A DNA stretch of 64,000 nt. Source: Flavobacterium sp. 9R. Its GTDB lineage: Bacteria > Bacteroidota > Bacteroidia > Flavobacteriales > Flavobacteriaceae. Position numbers and translations under genes: made by a program. The stretch covers positions 911,456 to 975,455 of the forward strand of contig NZ_LR733413.1 in the NCBI RefSeq assembly GCF_902506345.1. Reading direction: 5' to 3'. Below are positions 47,091-55,960 of the stretch, one piece after another. The notes below the pieces were generated by a model. That model was not told where the DNA came from. It did no database searches and saw only the letters and a list, made by a program, of their open reading frames with translations. The first letter of the stretch is position 1; the number at the start of each line of letters is the position of its first letter.

Positions 47091-47393
47091 GTGCGTTGTT
47101 GTTTTCAGTAGCTGATAGTAAATGTTATTTGTAATTAGGCTCAATGAGGATATATGTGAGTATCTATGCGTAGATTTTACAAGAATGTCGTTAAATGTTG
47201 ACTTTATTTAATTATTCAACCTTTTTTATGTCTTACAGGCAGTCTTTTTTTGATTCATTTTAAGTAGTGAATTCAGAAAAGAATAGATTTTTTAAAATTG
47301 AGTATTGTTTGGAAAAATTTACTAAGTTTTATAATGTATTTTGTGTATAGCTTTTACTATAAATCAGAAGCAGTCGTAATTTTATTCAGTCAA

Positions 47394-48260
47394 TTAATTT
47401 TTTAATATAAAATTAGTAGTAGCCTCAATAACATCTTTATCTCCTAAAATTTTACGATGTCCAAGGTTATTGGTAAGTAAAAGTGTTCCATTTTTGCAAT
47501 ATTCATGAATATGAATACCTGCCGAAACGGGTACTTCAACATCATTACGATCGTGAATAACCAATATTGGAACATTGATATTAGCTGCAGCTTTGTAGGC
47601 AGAATAATCATCCATAATACTACCATATTTTTTTTCAAAATGAGCTCTAAGATGATTACTTATCTCTGGATTTAGTTTTAGTTTAAAAACAAAATCATCA
47701 ACTATATCTTGTACAACATCACCACTCCCAATAACGGTTGCATTTTTTACTTTTAGTCCTTTATTTAATGCATTCAGTGTTGACATTCCACCTAAAGAAT
47801 GACCAATTATTGCTTCAAATGGACCAAACTGTTTGTCGATTTCCAGTATAGATTCAATGAAGTCGGTCATAATTGAGGTTTGGCCTAGTGATTTTCCGTG
47901 AGCTGGTGCATCAAAGCTTATTGTAGAATATTTGTTCTTTATTAATTCATCTGCAATTTTATACATTTGTGTACCTCTGCCTGACCATCCGTGCACCAAC
48001 AGTATTTTTTTATCTGAATTTCCGTAATGATACGTCATTATTTTTTTATTGATTGCTGTAACTTTTATGAATTGTTTTTTTGATTTTGATTCCATTTCAT
48101 ACTCTCTTTTCGGAGTCTTATGTTTGATGGGGGTTACAAAAAGTTTTGCTGCGAATCGGGTGACTAATTTTGTCGAAATAAAAGCGAATATTTTAGCGGT
48201 TATTAAAATTACTTTTGGAATTCGCAAATTTTTTGGCGAACTAGTCTTTGTTTTTGGCAT
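47394..48260 (-). CDS. Alpha/beta hydrolase
   Basis: A 288-residue hydrolase. It has the oxyanion motif VHGWSGRGTQ, FDAPAHGKS, the nucleophile elbow IIGHSLGGMS, the acid in VIHDRNDVEVP and the histidine in NNLGHRKIL, so the catalytic triad is complete. The basic, hydrophobic N-terminus may associate with the membrane. The frame continues to an ATG at 48320, but a plausible promoter (TTG at 48350-48352, TACTTTTA at 48320-48327, reverse strand) overlaps that ATG, so I prefer the start at 48260 (MPKTKTSSPK). Substrate unknown. Confidence 0.82.
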   Translation of the reverse strand: MPKTKTSSPKNLRIPKVILITAKIFAFISTKLVTRFAAKLFVTPIKHKTPKREYEMESKSKKQFIKVTAINKKIMTYHYGNSDKKILLVHGWSGRGTQMYKIADELIKNKYSTISFDAPAHGKSLGQTSIMTDFIESILEIDKQFGPFEAIIGHSLGGMSTLNALNKGLKVKNATVIGSGDVVQDIVDDFVFKLKLNPEISNHLRAHFEKKYGSIMDDYSAYKAAANINVPILVIHDRNDVEVPVSAGIHIHEYCKNGTLLLTNNLGHRKILGDKDVIEATTNFILKN

Positions 48261-48458
48261 TTTACTAATTTTTATTAAAAAGTTGTAGTGACGTTCTTTT
48301 TTACTAAATTTAAGAAACATAAAAGTAATATAAAATCTATTTTATAGCTCAATTTTTTGATTAATGTATGGATTTTTAGGATTTATATTATTTTTTGTTC
48401 ATATTATTAATTTCTTATTAAAGTGTTAATTAGGTGTAATGTTTTTAATTAAAAGAAA

Positions 48459-49739
48459 ATGAAACAGCAAAAAAAGAATGTAATTGCTATTATTTTGGGC
48501 GGGGGTCAAGGCTCTAGATTGTATCCATTGACTGAGTTTCGTTCAAAACCGGCGGTACCTATTGGTGGGAAATATCGCTTAGTTGATATCCCTATTTCGA
48601 ATTGTATGAATTCGGATATTTTTAGAATGTTTGTTTTGACGCAGTTCAATTCCAAATCTTTAAATGCTCATATTAAAAACACCTATAATTTTAGTATTTT
48701 CAGTCATGCTTTTGTTGATATTTTAGCTGCTGAGCAAACTCCGGATAATCCTACTTGGTTTCAAGGAACCTCTGATGCCGTTAGACAATGTATGCCTCAC
48801 TTTTTGAATCATGATTTTGAGTATGCTTTGATTTTATCAGGTGATCAACTGTATCAAATGGATTTTAATGAAATGCTTGAAGCTCATATTGATAATGGTG
48901 CGGATATTTCAATAGCAACTTTACCTGTAAATGCAAAAGATGCTCCTGAGTTTGGTATCTTAAAAACAAATGATGCTAGTTTTATTGAGGCTTTTATTGA
49001 AAAACCTTCCGCTGAACTTTTGCCCCAATGGGAGTCTGATGTAAGTGACGAAATGAAACAACAAGGCAAATACTATTTGGCTTCAATGGGGATTTATATT
49101 TTTAATAAAAAACTATTGATTGAGTTGATGAAAAATCCTGAAACAAAGGATTTTGGTAAAGAGATTATTCCTCAAGCTGTTGGTAAGCAAAAAATTCTTA
49201 GTTATCAGTATGAAGGGTATTGGACAGATATTGGAAATATTGAATCTTTTTTTGATGCTAATATTGGATTAACAAATGATATACCCGACTTTAATTTATT
49301 TGATAACGATAATAAAATTTACACTAGACCTAGATTATTACCACCATCAAAGTTTAAAAGCACTCATTTAGATAATTCCTTGATTTCTGAAGGTTGCATT
49401 ATCAATGCGAAAGCAATCAAAAAATCTGTGGTTGGTAATCGTTCTAGAATAGGTGAAGGTACCGTAATTGAAAACTGTTATATTATGGGTAATGATTTTT
49501 ATCAAAGTCTTTCCGATATGAAAGATGATATTGAAAATAACAATCAACTAATTGGTATTGGAGAGCGTTGTTTTATTAACCACGCTTTAGTTGATAAGAA
49601 TTGCCGAATAGGTAATGACGTTTATATCAATGGAGGTAAACATCTTGCCAATTGTTCTGAGGAATTGTATTGTATCAAAGATGGTATTGTAGTAATTAAA
49701 AAAGGGAAAACCTTACCAGATAATTTTAGAATAGAATAG
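48459..49739 (+). CDS. glgC: Glucose-1-phosphate adenylyltransferase
   Basis: A 426-residue enzyme making ADP-glucose from ATP and glucose 1-phosphate, the glucosyl donor for glycogen. Features: IILGGGQGSRLYPLTEFRSK with the nucleotide loop, KPAVPIGGKYRLVDIPISNC, ILSGDQLYQMDF, FIEKPSAE, and a C-terminal left-handed beta-helix with YINGGKHL. First gene of the alpha-glucan cluster. No glgA is adjacent, so its product must be used by an enzyme encoded elsewhere or by a maltose-1-phosphate-forming enzyme. Confidence 0.96.
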   Translation: MKQQKKNVIAIILGGGQGSRLYPLTEFRSKPAVPIGGKYRLVDIPISNCMNSDIFRMFVLTQFNSKSLNAHIKNTYNFSIFSHAFVDILAAEQTPDNPTWFQGTSDAVRQCMPHFLNHDFEYALILSGDQLYQMDFNEMLEAHIDNGADISIATLPVNAKDAPEFGILKTNDASFIEAFIEKPSAELLPQWESDVSDEMKQQGKYYLASMGIYIFNKKLLIELMKNPETKDFGKEIIPQAVGKQKILSYQYEGYWTDIGNIESFFDANIGLTNDIPDFNLFDNDNKIYTRPRLLPPSKFKSTHLDNSLISEGCIINAKAIKKSVVGNRSRIGEGTVIENCYIMGNDFYQSLSDMKDDIENNNQLIGIGERCFINHALVDKNCRIGNDVYINGGKHLANCSEELYCIKDGIVVIKKGKTLPDNFRIE

Positions 49740-49824
49740 ATTATTACAGAAGTGTAATTTTCAACCTAATGGATGTAGCATCAGTTTCTATAGTATGGAA
49801 AGTGATTTAATTTTTTTAAATATT

Positions 49825-51759
49825 ATGCAAAAGCAAACTCGAATTGTTATTGAAAATGTAATGCCTCAATTAGATGGTGGGGCTCATTTTATCAAAAGAA
49901 TAGTGGGGCAAACTATACATCTTACAGCAGATGTTTTTTCGGATGGACATGATGTAATTGAATGTTGTATTAAATACAAACACGAATCTGAAAAAAAATG
50001 GCAGGAAGTACGAATGTGGCCTACTCATAATGATGAATGGAATGGAAGTTTTAAAGTTGAAAAACAAGGCTTTTATAGCTATTTCGTAGAAGGTTGGGTT
50101 GATTATGCTCTGAATTGGCAGCACGGTACCGAGCGTAAAATTCAAGACCATCAATATGTAAAATCTGAATTACTTGAAGGAGCAGAGTATATAGAAGCCA
50201 TTGTAAAAAAGGTCGGTGCTTCTGAGAAAGACTATCTAAAAAAGTTAATTCAACTTTTCAAGTCCGAAGCGGATTACGATGAAGCCGTCAAAGAGGCTAC
50301 TTCCTATGAATTAAAAAGTATTTTTAAAAAATATCCTGTTCGTTACATTGAAAATAAATCTTTGGAATTAAAGGTTTATGTAGATAGAAAAAAAGCGTTG
50401 TTTAGTACTTGGTACGAATTTTTTCCAAGATCTTCATCTGAAGAACAAGGGAAACACGGTACTTTTAAAGACTGTGAAAGATTGTTGCCTAGAGTAGCTG
50501 CTATGGGTTTTGATACCTTGTATTTTCCACCCATTCATCCTATTGGAGAAATCAATCGAAAAGGAAAAAACAACACTACCAATGCACAAGAAGGTGATGT
50601 TGGTTCTCCATGGGGAATTGGTTCTCAATATGGTGGACATAAATCGACTCATCCCGAGTTGGGTTCTATAGAAGATTTTAAATCTTTAGTAAAAAAAGCC
50701 CAAGATTTAGGCATTGAGGTGGCTATGGATTATGCCTTGCAAGCGGCTCCCGATCATCCTTATGTTAAAGATTTCCCTCAATGGTTCAAGTGGAGACCTG
50801 ATGGTACAGTACAATATGCTGAAAACCCGCCCAAAAAATACCAAGACATTCAACCAATATATTTTGAAAGTAAAGATTGGAAAAACCTTTGGAAAGAGTT
50901 GTTAGATGCGGCTTTGTTTTGGATTGAAGAATGCAATATCAAAGTCTATCGCGTAGACAATCCACATACCAAACCGTTTTATTTTTGGGGATGGTTGATT
51001 GGTGAAATCAAGAAAAAACATCCTGATGTATTGTTTTTAGCCGAAGCTTTTACTCGTCCTAAAATAATGAATGAGTTGGCCAAACAAGGATTTAGCCAAT
51101 CGTATACTTATTTTACTTGGAGAAATACCAAAGCCGAGTTAATAGAGTATGTTACGGAGCTAACGCAATCTTCTCAAAAAGAGTTTTATAGACCTAACTT
51201 TTGGCCTAATACGCCAGACATTAACCCGTTAGCCTTACAAGGAGGAAATGAATCGATTCATTTGCAAAAGTACTTTTTGGCGGCTACTTTAAGTTCTAAT
51301 GTGGGAATTTATGGACCTGTTTTTGAATATATGATTAGCGCTCCAATGGCTCCAGGAAAAGAAGAGTATTTAGATTCTGAAAAATATGAGTTTGTAAAGT
51401 GGGATTGGAGTATTCAAAACAATTTGACCCGCAGAATAGCCCAAATTAATGCGATTAGAAAAGAACAAAATTCGTTGCAACAAACCAATAACATTGTTTT
51501 TTGTGAGACCAATAATGATCAAGTTATTGCTTACTATAAATACGATGACAACAAACAAAATGAAACCTTAATGGTTGTTAGTTTAAACGATCAACATGTG
51601 GTTCAAGCTATGGTGCGATTGCCTTATCCGCAGTTAGGAAATCAACCCATTCGTGTACACGATTTAATTACAGATGCCACTTACTACTGGGAAAACGAAT
51701 GGAATTTTATAGAATTAGGGCCTAATGTACCTTTTCATTTATTTAAAATAATCAAGTAA
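49825..51759 (+). CDS. glgE: Alpha-1,4-glucan:maltose-1-phosphate maltosyltransferase
   Basis: A 644-residue GH13 enzyme of the GlgE type that adds maltosyl units from maltose 1-phosphate to glucan. An N-terminal domain (QTIHLTADVFSDGHDVIEC) and an S-type insertion precede the barrel. The barrel has MDYALQAAPDHPYVKDFPQW, the nucleophile Asp in VYRVDNPHTKPFYFW and the acid in LFLAEAFTRPK. Length and QAAPDHP separate it from ordinary amylases. The ATG at 49825 is favoured; one ten codons upstream is possible. It overlaps the next gene by one base. Confidence 0.93.
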   Translation: MQKQTRIVIENVMPQLDGGAHFIKRIVGQTIHLTADVFSDGHDVIECCIKYKHESEKKWQEVRMWPTHNDEWNGSFKVEKQGFYSYFVEGWVDYALNWQHGTERKIQDHQYVKSELLEGAEYIEAIVKKVGASEKDYLKKLIQLFKSEADYDEAVKEATSYELKSIFKKYPVRYIENKSLELKVYVDRKKALFSTWYEFFPRSSSEEQGKHGTFKDCERLLPRVAAMGFDTLYFPPIHPIGEINRKGKNNTTNAQEGDVGSPWGIGSQYGGHKSTHPELGSIEDFKSLVKKAQDLGIEVAMDYALQAAPDHPYVKDFPQWFKWRPDGTVQYAENPPKKYQDIQPIYFESKDWKNLWKELLDAALFWIEECNIKVYRVDNPHTKPFYFWGWLIGEIKKKHPDVLFLAEAFTRPKIMNELAKQGFSQSYTYFTWRNTKAELIEYVTELTQSSQKEFYRPNFWPNTPDINPLALQGGNESIHLQKYFLAATLSSNVGIYGPVFEYMISAPMAPGKEEYLDSEKYEFVKWDWSIQNNLTRRIAQINAIRKEQNSLQQTNNIVFCETNNDQVIAYYKYDDNKQNETLMVVSLNDQHVVQAMVRLPYPQLGNQPIRVHDLITDATYYWENEWNFIELGPNVPFHLFKIIK

Positions 51760-53393
51760 TGGTTGATAAAATTAACGAAGACGAATTCCAAAATCCGTTT
51801 GTTTTCAATATTGATTGGAAAAACGCTTTTGCTGAAGAAGATTTTGTCAAAGTATTTTCTTCGGATATACTCGAGAATTACATAATCAATAAACGTTGGT
51901 ATGGCGGAAAAGCCAGTACGCTAAAGTATATTGAGATTGTAGAATCCTTTCAAATTTCTTCAAAAAAGCATACTTATTATGGGGTTTTGTTTGAAGTTAA
52001 TTTTAAAGAAGCTTTCTACCAACATTATTTTATGCCTATTTCATTCATGTCTGAAGTCGATTTAGAAACCAATACGGTAATCGCTCCAGTAATAATGAAT
52101 GGCGTTCAAGGCTATTTGGTTGATGCGCTTCATCAGGAAGATTTTCGTAAATTATTGTTTGACAATATAGTGCATTCTAATAGTAAGTTAGATGCTAAAT
52201 TAAATTTTCATTGTGGTTCTAAATTAACCCAAAAGACCTATCAGAGCTCTAAATTTATGGGAGTGGAGCAAAGCAATACCTCTATAATTTATAATGATAC
52301 TTTGGTCTTAAAAATCTTCAGAAGGATTTATATCAATATGAATCCAGATTATGAGATAAGCCGTTTTTTAACCGAGCGTATGCATTTTGAAAATTCACCA
52401 GCCTATACAGGAAGTATCAGCGTTATTTTGACCGAAGGAAATATCACTTTGGGGTTAATGCAAGAGTTGGTGCCAAATCAAGGTGATGCTTGGAAATTTA
52501 TGCTCGAAGAAGTAGACCGCATTTTCGAAAACTTGAGCTATCGCAAAATTAAAATTGACAAGTTACCCGAGGTCGAATTATTTTCGAGACTACGATTGAA
52601 TGATATTCCACATGAAATTATCGATTGGGCAGGGTTAAAGATTTTTTTACGCATTAGAACATTGGCGACGCGTACCGCCGAAATGCACATTGCCTTAGGG
52701 AGCGATATTCATGAAACCGCATTTACACCAATAACGTATAATAGTGATTATTCAGTTTGGCTAAAGAACCGATTAACCTATCAATTTCAAAACCGATTGA
52801 ATATTCTAGAAAACAACTTACACAAATTGGATGGTTTGGCACTTGAATTGGCCAATCAGTTTTTGGATCAAAAAAAGAACATTCGTAAGGTTTTCTTAGA
52901 TTTTGATTGGACCAAAATGAAATCTGAGCGCATACGAATACACGGTGATTATCATTTAGGACAGGTATTAGTCAACGGAGAAGATTTCTTCATTTTAGAT
53001 TTCGAAGGAGAACCAGAAAGTACCATTCGCGATCGAAAAGTAAAACAGCCACCTTTGAAAGATGTTGCTGGAATATTTCGTTCCTTTCATTATGCCATCT
53101 ATGCAACCATTTTCAATAATAAAGACAAGTACAATTATGAGCAATCTGAATTGTTTATGGCAGGAGAGTTGTTGTATAAATACTTTGTTGGAATCTTTTT
53201 GCAAACGTATACTGAAGTAGCTCAAGCAGGTAATCTTAACATTGGTTACAAAAATGAAATTGATTTTTTACTCAAATATTGTTTGCTAGAAAAAGCAGTT
53301 TATGAATTAGGGTATGAGTTGAATTCAAGACCTCGTTGGTCCGTAATTCCACTGACAGGAATTGCGAGTATAATGAATTTTAAAACAAAATAA
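51759..53393 (+). CDS. Maltokinase-like protein (Mak/Pep2 type)
   Basis: A 544-residue kinase-fold protein. INKRWYGGKASTL near the N-terminus, LKIFRRIYINMNPDYEISRF, LGLMQELVPNQGDAWKFM and the catalytic region RIHGDYHLGQVL with the metal motif ILDFEGEPE match maltokinases that make maltose 1-phosphate. In many bacteria this is fused to trehalose synthase TreS; here it is a separate protein. The TAATG overlap with glgE predicts coupled translation, fitting kinase supply of GlgE substrate. Confidence 0.9.
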   Translation: MVDKINEDEFQNPFVFNIDWKNAFAEEDFVKVFSSDILENYIINKRWYGGKASTLKYIEIVESFQISSKKHTYYGVLFEVNFKEAFYQHYFMPISFMSEVDLETNTVIAPVIMNGVQGYLVDALHQEDFRKLLFDNIVHSNSKLDAKLNFHCGSKLTQKTYQSSKFMGVEQSNTSIIYNDTLVLKIFRRIYINMNPDYEISRFLTERMHFENSPAYTGSISVILTEGNITLGLMQELVPNQGDAWKFMLEEVDRIFENLSYRKIKIDKLPEVELFSRLRLNDIPHEIIDWAGLKIFLRIRTLATRTAEMHIALGSDIHETAFTPITYNSDYSVWLKNRLTYQFQNRLNILENNLHKLDGLALELANQFLDQKKNIRKVFLDFDWTKMKSERIRIHGDYHLGQVLVNGEDFFILDFEGEPESTIRDRKVKQPPLKDVAGIFRSFHYAIYATIFNNKDKYNYEQSELFMAGELLYKYFVGIFLQTYTEVAQAGNLNIGYKNEIDFLLKYCLLEKAVYELGYELNSRPRWSVIPLTGIASIMNFKTK

Positions 53394-53429
53394 ATTACAG
53401 TACTGAGTAATCAGTTTAAAAAATAAAAA

Positions 53430-55337
53430 ATGAATAAAGTACAAGTACATTCTCTTTTCACTGAATTTGATATCGATTTATTTAAAGCTGGGAAGCATTT
53501 TCGTCTCTATGAAAAATTAGGAGCACATCCCATTGAAGTGGATGGAGTGAAAGGAGTATATTTTGCCGTTTGGGCACCTTCAGCGGAGTCAGTTTCTGTG
53601 ATTGGAGATTTTAATTATTGGATAGCGGGCAATCATGAGTTGAATGTGCGTTGGGATGCATCAGGTATTTGGGAAGGTTTTATTCCAAATATCACTAAAG
53701 GAACAACTTATAAATATAAAATTCAGTCATCCAACAACGGAATAGTTACTGAGAAAGCGGATCCTTTTGCTTTTTATTGCGAAAAGCCACCACACACCGC
53801 TTCAGTAATCTGGGATTTGGATTATAAATGGGATGATGACAAATGGATGAAGTCTCGAAAAGAGCACAATGCGCTAGATAAACCCTATTCTGTTTATGAA
53901 GTGCATTTGGGTTCTTGGAAACGCCATACGGATGATAATAGTTTTTTAAGTTATACTGAAATGGCCGAAGACCTTGTGGCTTATGTCAAAGAAACAGGAT
54001 TTACACATGTTGAGTTTATGCCCGTTATGGAATATCCCTACGATCCTTCTTGGGGTTATCAGTTGGTCGGGTATTTTGCGCCAACTTCTCGCTTTGGAAA
54101 CCCTCAAGAGTTTATGTATCTCGTGGATCGTTTACATGATGCAGGAATTGGGGTAATTTTGGATTGGGTACCGTCTCATTTTCCAGATGATGCGCACGGG
54201 CTAGGATTTTTTGATGGCTCTAACTTGTTTGAACATCCTGATCGCAGAAAAGGCTATCATCCCGATTGGAAAAGTCTGGTATTCAATTATGGTCGTAACG
54301 AGGTGCGTTCTTTCTTGATAAGTAATGCTTTGTTTTGGTTGCACCACTATCATGTGGATGGATTGCGAGTTGATGCTGTGGCTTCTATGTTGTATTTAGA
54401 TTATTCTAGAAACGATGGGGAATGGGAACCAAACATTTTTGGTGGACGCGAAAACCTCGATACAATAAGCTTTCTTAAAGATTTTAACGAAGCCGTTTAT
54501 GCCAATTACGAAGGCGTACAAACCATAGCAGAGGAAAGCACTTCATTTCCTATGGTTTCTCGACCAACTTTTGCTGGTGGATTGGGATTTGGAATGAAAT
54601 GGATGATGGGTTGGATGCACGATACCTTGCATTATTTTCAAAAAGAGACGGTTTATAGAAAATACCATCAAAATGAGTTGACTTTTTCTATGACGTATGC
54701 TTTTTCAGAGAATTTTATGTTGCCACTTTCTCATGACGAAGTGGTGTATGGAAAACATTCTATAGCAGGAAGAATGCCGGGCGATGAATGGCAAAAGTAT
54801 GCGAATCTCCGTTTGTTGTATGGTTATATGTTTACACATCCAGGAACAAAACTGTTGTTTATGGGTAGTGAGTTTGGGCAAAGTGCTGAGTGGAATTTTG
54901 AAGCGAGTTTAGATTGGCATTTATTACAATATCCTTTTCATCAAGGAATCAAAGCCGTGATTACTGCTTTGAATACAATATATAAGTCTGAGCCTGCTTT
55001 GCACGAAAAGCAATTTAGTCCCGAGGGATTTGAATGGATTAACTATTCCGACCACGAGAATGCAGTTATGACTTACATCCGAAAAGGAAATGACTCAAAG
55101 AATGATTTGATTGTGATTTGCAATTTCACGCCAGTAGTTCGTGAAAACTATCGCATTGGGATTCCTAGAAAAGGCGAGTTAATCGAAATATTCAACAGCG
55201 ATTCCAAGTTATTTGGCGGTAGTGGCGTGCAACAAAACGGAAAGTTAAAAGTCGAAGCCACGCCTTATGATGGCAGAGATTATTCAATTGCACTAACGTT
55301 GCCTCCTTTGGCGATTTCAGTGTTCAAAATGAAATAA
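53430..55337 (+). CDS. glgB: 1,4-alpha-glucan branching enzyme
   Basis: A 635-residue GH13 enzyme that introduces alpha-1,6 branches. The CBM48 domain (VYFAVWAPSAESVSVIGDFN) comes first, then the barrel: VEFMPVMEYPYDPSWGYQ, DGLRVDAVASMLYLDYSR with the nucleophile Asp, TIAEESTSFP with the acid Glu and LPLSHDEVVYGK, then a C-terminal beta domain. Last gene of the cluster, about 35 bp after the maltokinase; its terminator follows. Confidence 0.96.
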   Translation: MNKVQVHSLFTEFDIDLFKAGKHFRLYEKLGAHPIEVDGVKGVYFAVWAPSAESVSVIGDFNYWIAGNHELNVRWDASGIWEGFIPNITKGTTYKYKIQSSNNGIVTEKADPFAFYCEKPPHTASVIWDLDYKWDDDKWMKSRKEHNALDKPYSVYEVHLGSWKRHTDDNSFLSYTEMAEDLVAYVKETGFTHVEFMPVMEYPYDPSWGYQLVGYFAPTSRFGNPQEFMYLVDRLHDAGIGVILDWVPSHFPDDAHGLGFFDGSNLFEHPDRRKGYHPDWKSLVFNYGRNEVRSFLISNALFWLHHYHVDGLRVDAVASMLYLDYSRNDGEWEPNIFGGRENLDTISFLKDFNEAVYANYEGVQTIAEESTSFPMVSRPTFAGGLGFGMKWMMGWMHDTLHYFQKETVYRKYHQNELTFSMTYAFSENFMLPLSHDEVVYGKHSIAGRMPGDEWQKYANLRLLYGYMFTHPGTKLLFMGSEFGQSAEWNFEASLDWHLLQYPFHQGIKAVITALNTIYKSEPALHEKQFSPEGFEWINYSDHENAVMTYIRKGNDSKNDLIVICNFTPVVRENYRIGIPRKGELIEIFNSDSKLFGGSGVQQNGKLKVEATPYDGRDYSIALTLPPLAISVFKMK

Positions 55338-55354
55338 TACAGCATATAAAAATT

Positions 55355-55400
55355 AAAATCGTTTGTAAGACCTAGTGTTTTATAAACGATTTTTTTTATT
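55355..55400 (+). terminator. Intrinsic terminator after glgB
   Basis: AAAATCGTTT (55355-55364) pairs with AAACGATTTT (55384-55393), followed by a T run. Confidence 0.75.
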
Positions 55401-55401
55401 T

Positions 55402-55510
55402 GGGCGTGCCCTCCTCTAGCCAGAAAAAGGCTAGAGGAGGTCGTGCTGTACGTTCCCGCTTCCCGATAGAAAAAATCGGGAGAGCTCCACTGCCATCACT
55501 CACGCAAGCG
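55402..55510 (-). repeat. Dispersed hairpin element, copy 4 (longer form, two hairpins)
   Basis: On the reverse strand the core reads GTGATGGCAGTGGA, hairpin, GCGGGAACGTACAGCACGAC, which corresponds to GATGGAAGCGGC / AGCGTACAGCAGGAC of copy 2. The core hairpin is TCCCGAT (55461-55467) / ATCGGGA (55475-55481). A second, perfect 12-bp hairpin, CCTCCTCTAGCC (55410-55421) / GGCTAGAGGAGG (55429-55440), lies on the far side. GCGTG near 55500 and CACGC near 55405 can pair as an outer stem. No gene in it is credible. Confidence 0.65.
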
Positions 55511-55533
55511 TTTTCATAAGTACTATTCTGGAA

Positions 55534-55956
55534 TCAAAGAAATTTTGCTTTCAATTCAGGAGTAGGCATCCAGCAATGTTCTTGTTGACCGTACCATTTG
55601 TACCTGTTTTTGGCTACATAATCATAAACGGAATTCAAAAGGGGAGTAGGAAGGATTTTAAAAACAATAGCCAAACTAAAAATTCCGCCAACCTCCTTCG
55701 CAATGTCCAAAACCGCCTCCGATTTATAAGAATACGAAACCCCAGGCGCATAAAAAACAAGACTGTCTATTTTTCGGGTATCAATCCCAATATGTTTTTG
55801 TATGGCTGTACCCAATTCACTTTGTAAAGCCACAAATCGAAACACGTCTTTTTTATCGTGTTGTATAATGGTTTGTACGGCAGAATTACACAAATTGCAA
55901 ACGCCATCAAATAGGATGATTTTTTTGTTTTCAGGAAGCGATAGCGAGTGTTGCAT
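55534..55956 (-). CDS. DCC-family thiol-disulfide oxidoreductase-like protein
   Basis: A 140-residue protein with the motif IILFDGVCNLCNSAVQTII, whose Asp-x-x-Cys-x-x-Cys defines the DCC family (DUF393), a thioredoxin-like fold. FVALQSELG and a C-terminal region with YKWYGQQEHCWMPT complete the pattern. The redox partner is unknown. It lies 4 bp after the mutS2-type gene on the same strand and is probably co-transcribed. Confidence 0.87.
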   Translation of the reverse strand: MQHSLSLPENKKIILFDGVCNLCNSAVQTIIQHDKKDVFRFVALQSELGTAIQKHIGIDTRKIDSLVFYAPGVSYSYKSEAVLDIAKEVGGIFSLAIVFKILPTPLLNSVYDYVAKNRYKWYGQQEHCWMPTPELKAKFL

Positions 55957-55960
55957 TTTT

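Noticed and set aside
55576..55827. 83-codon forward frame
   Set aside because: Antisense to the DCC-family gene, which has an intact family motif.
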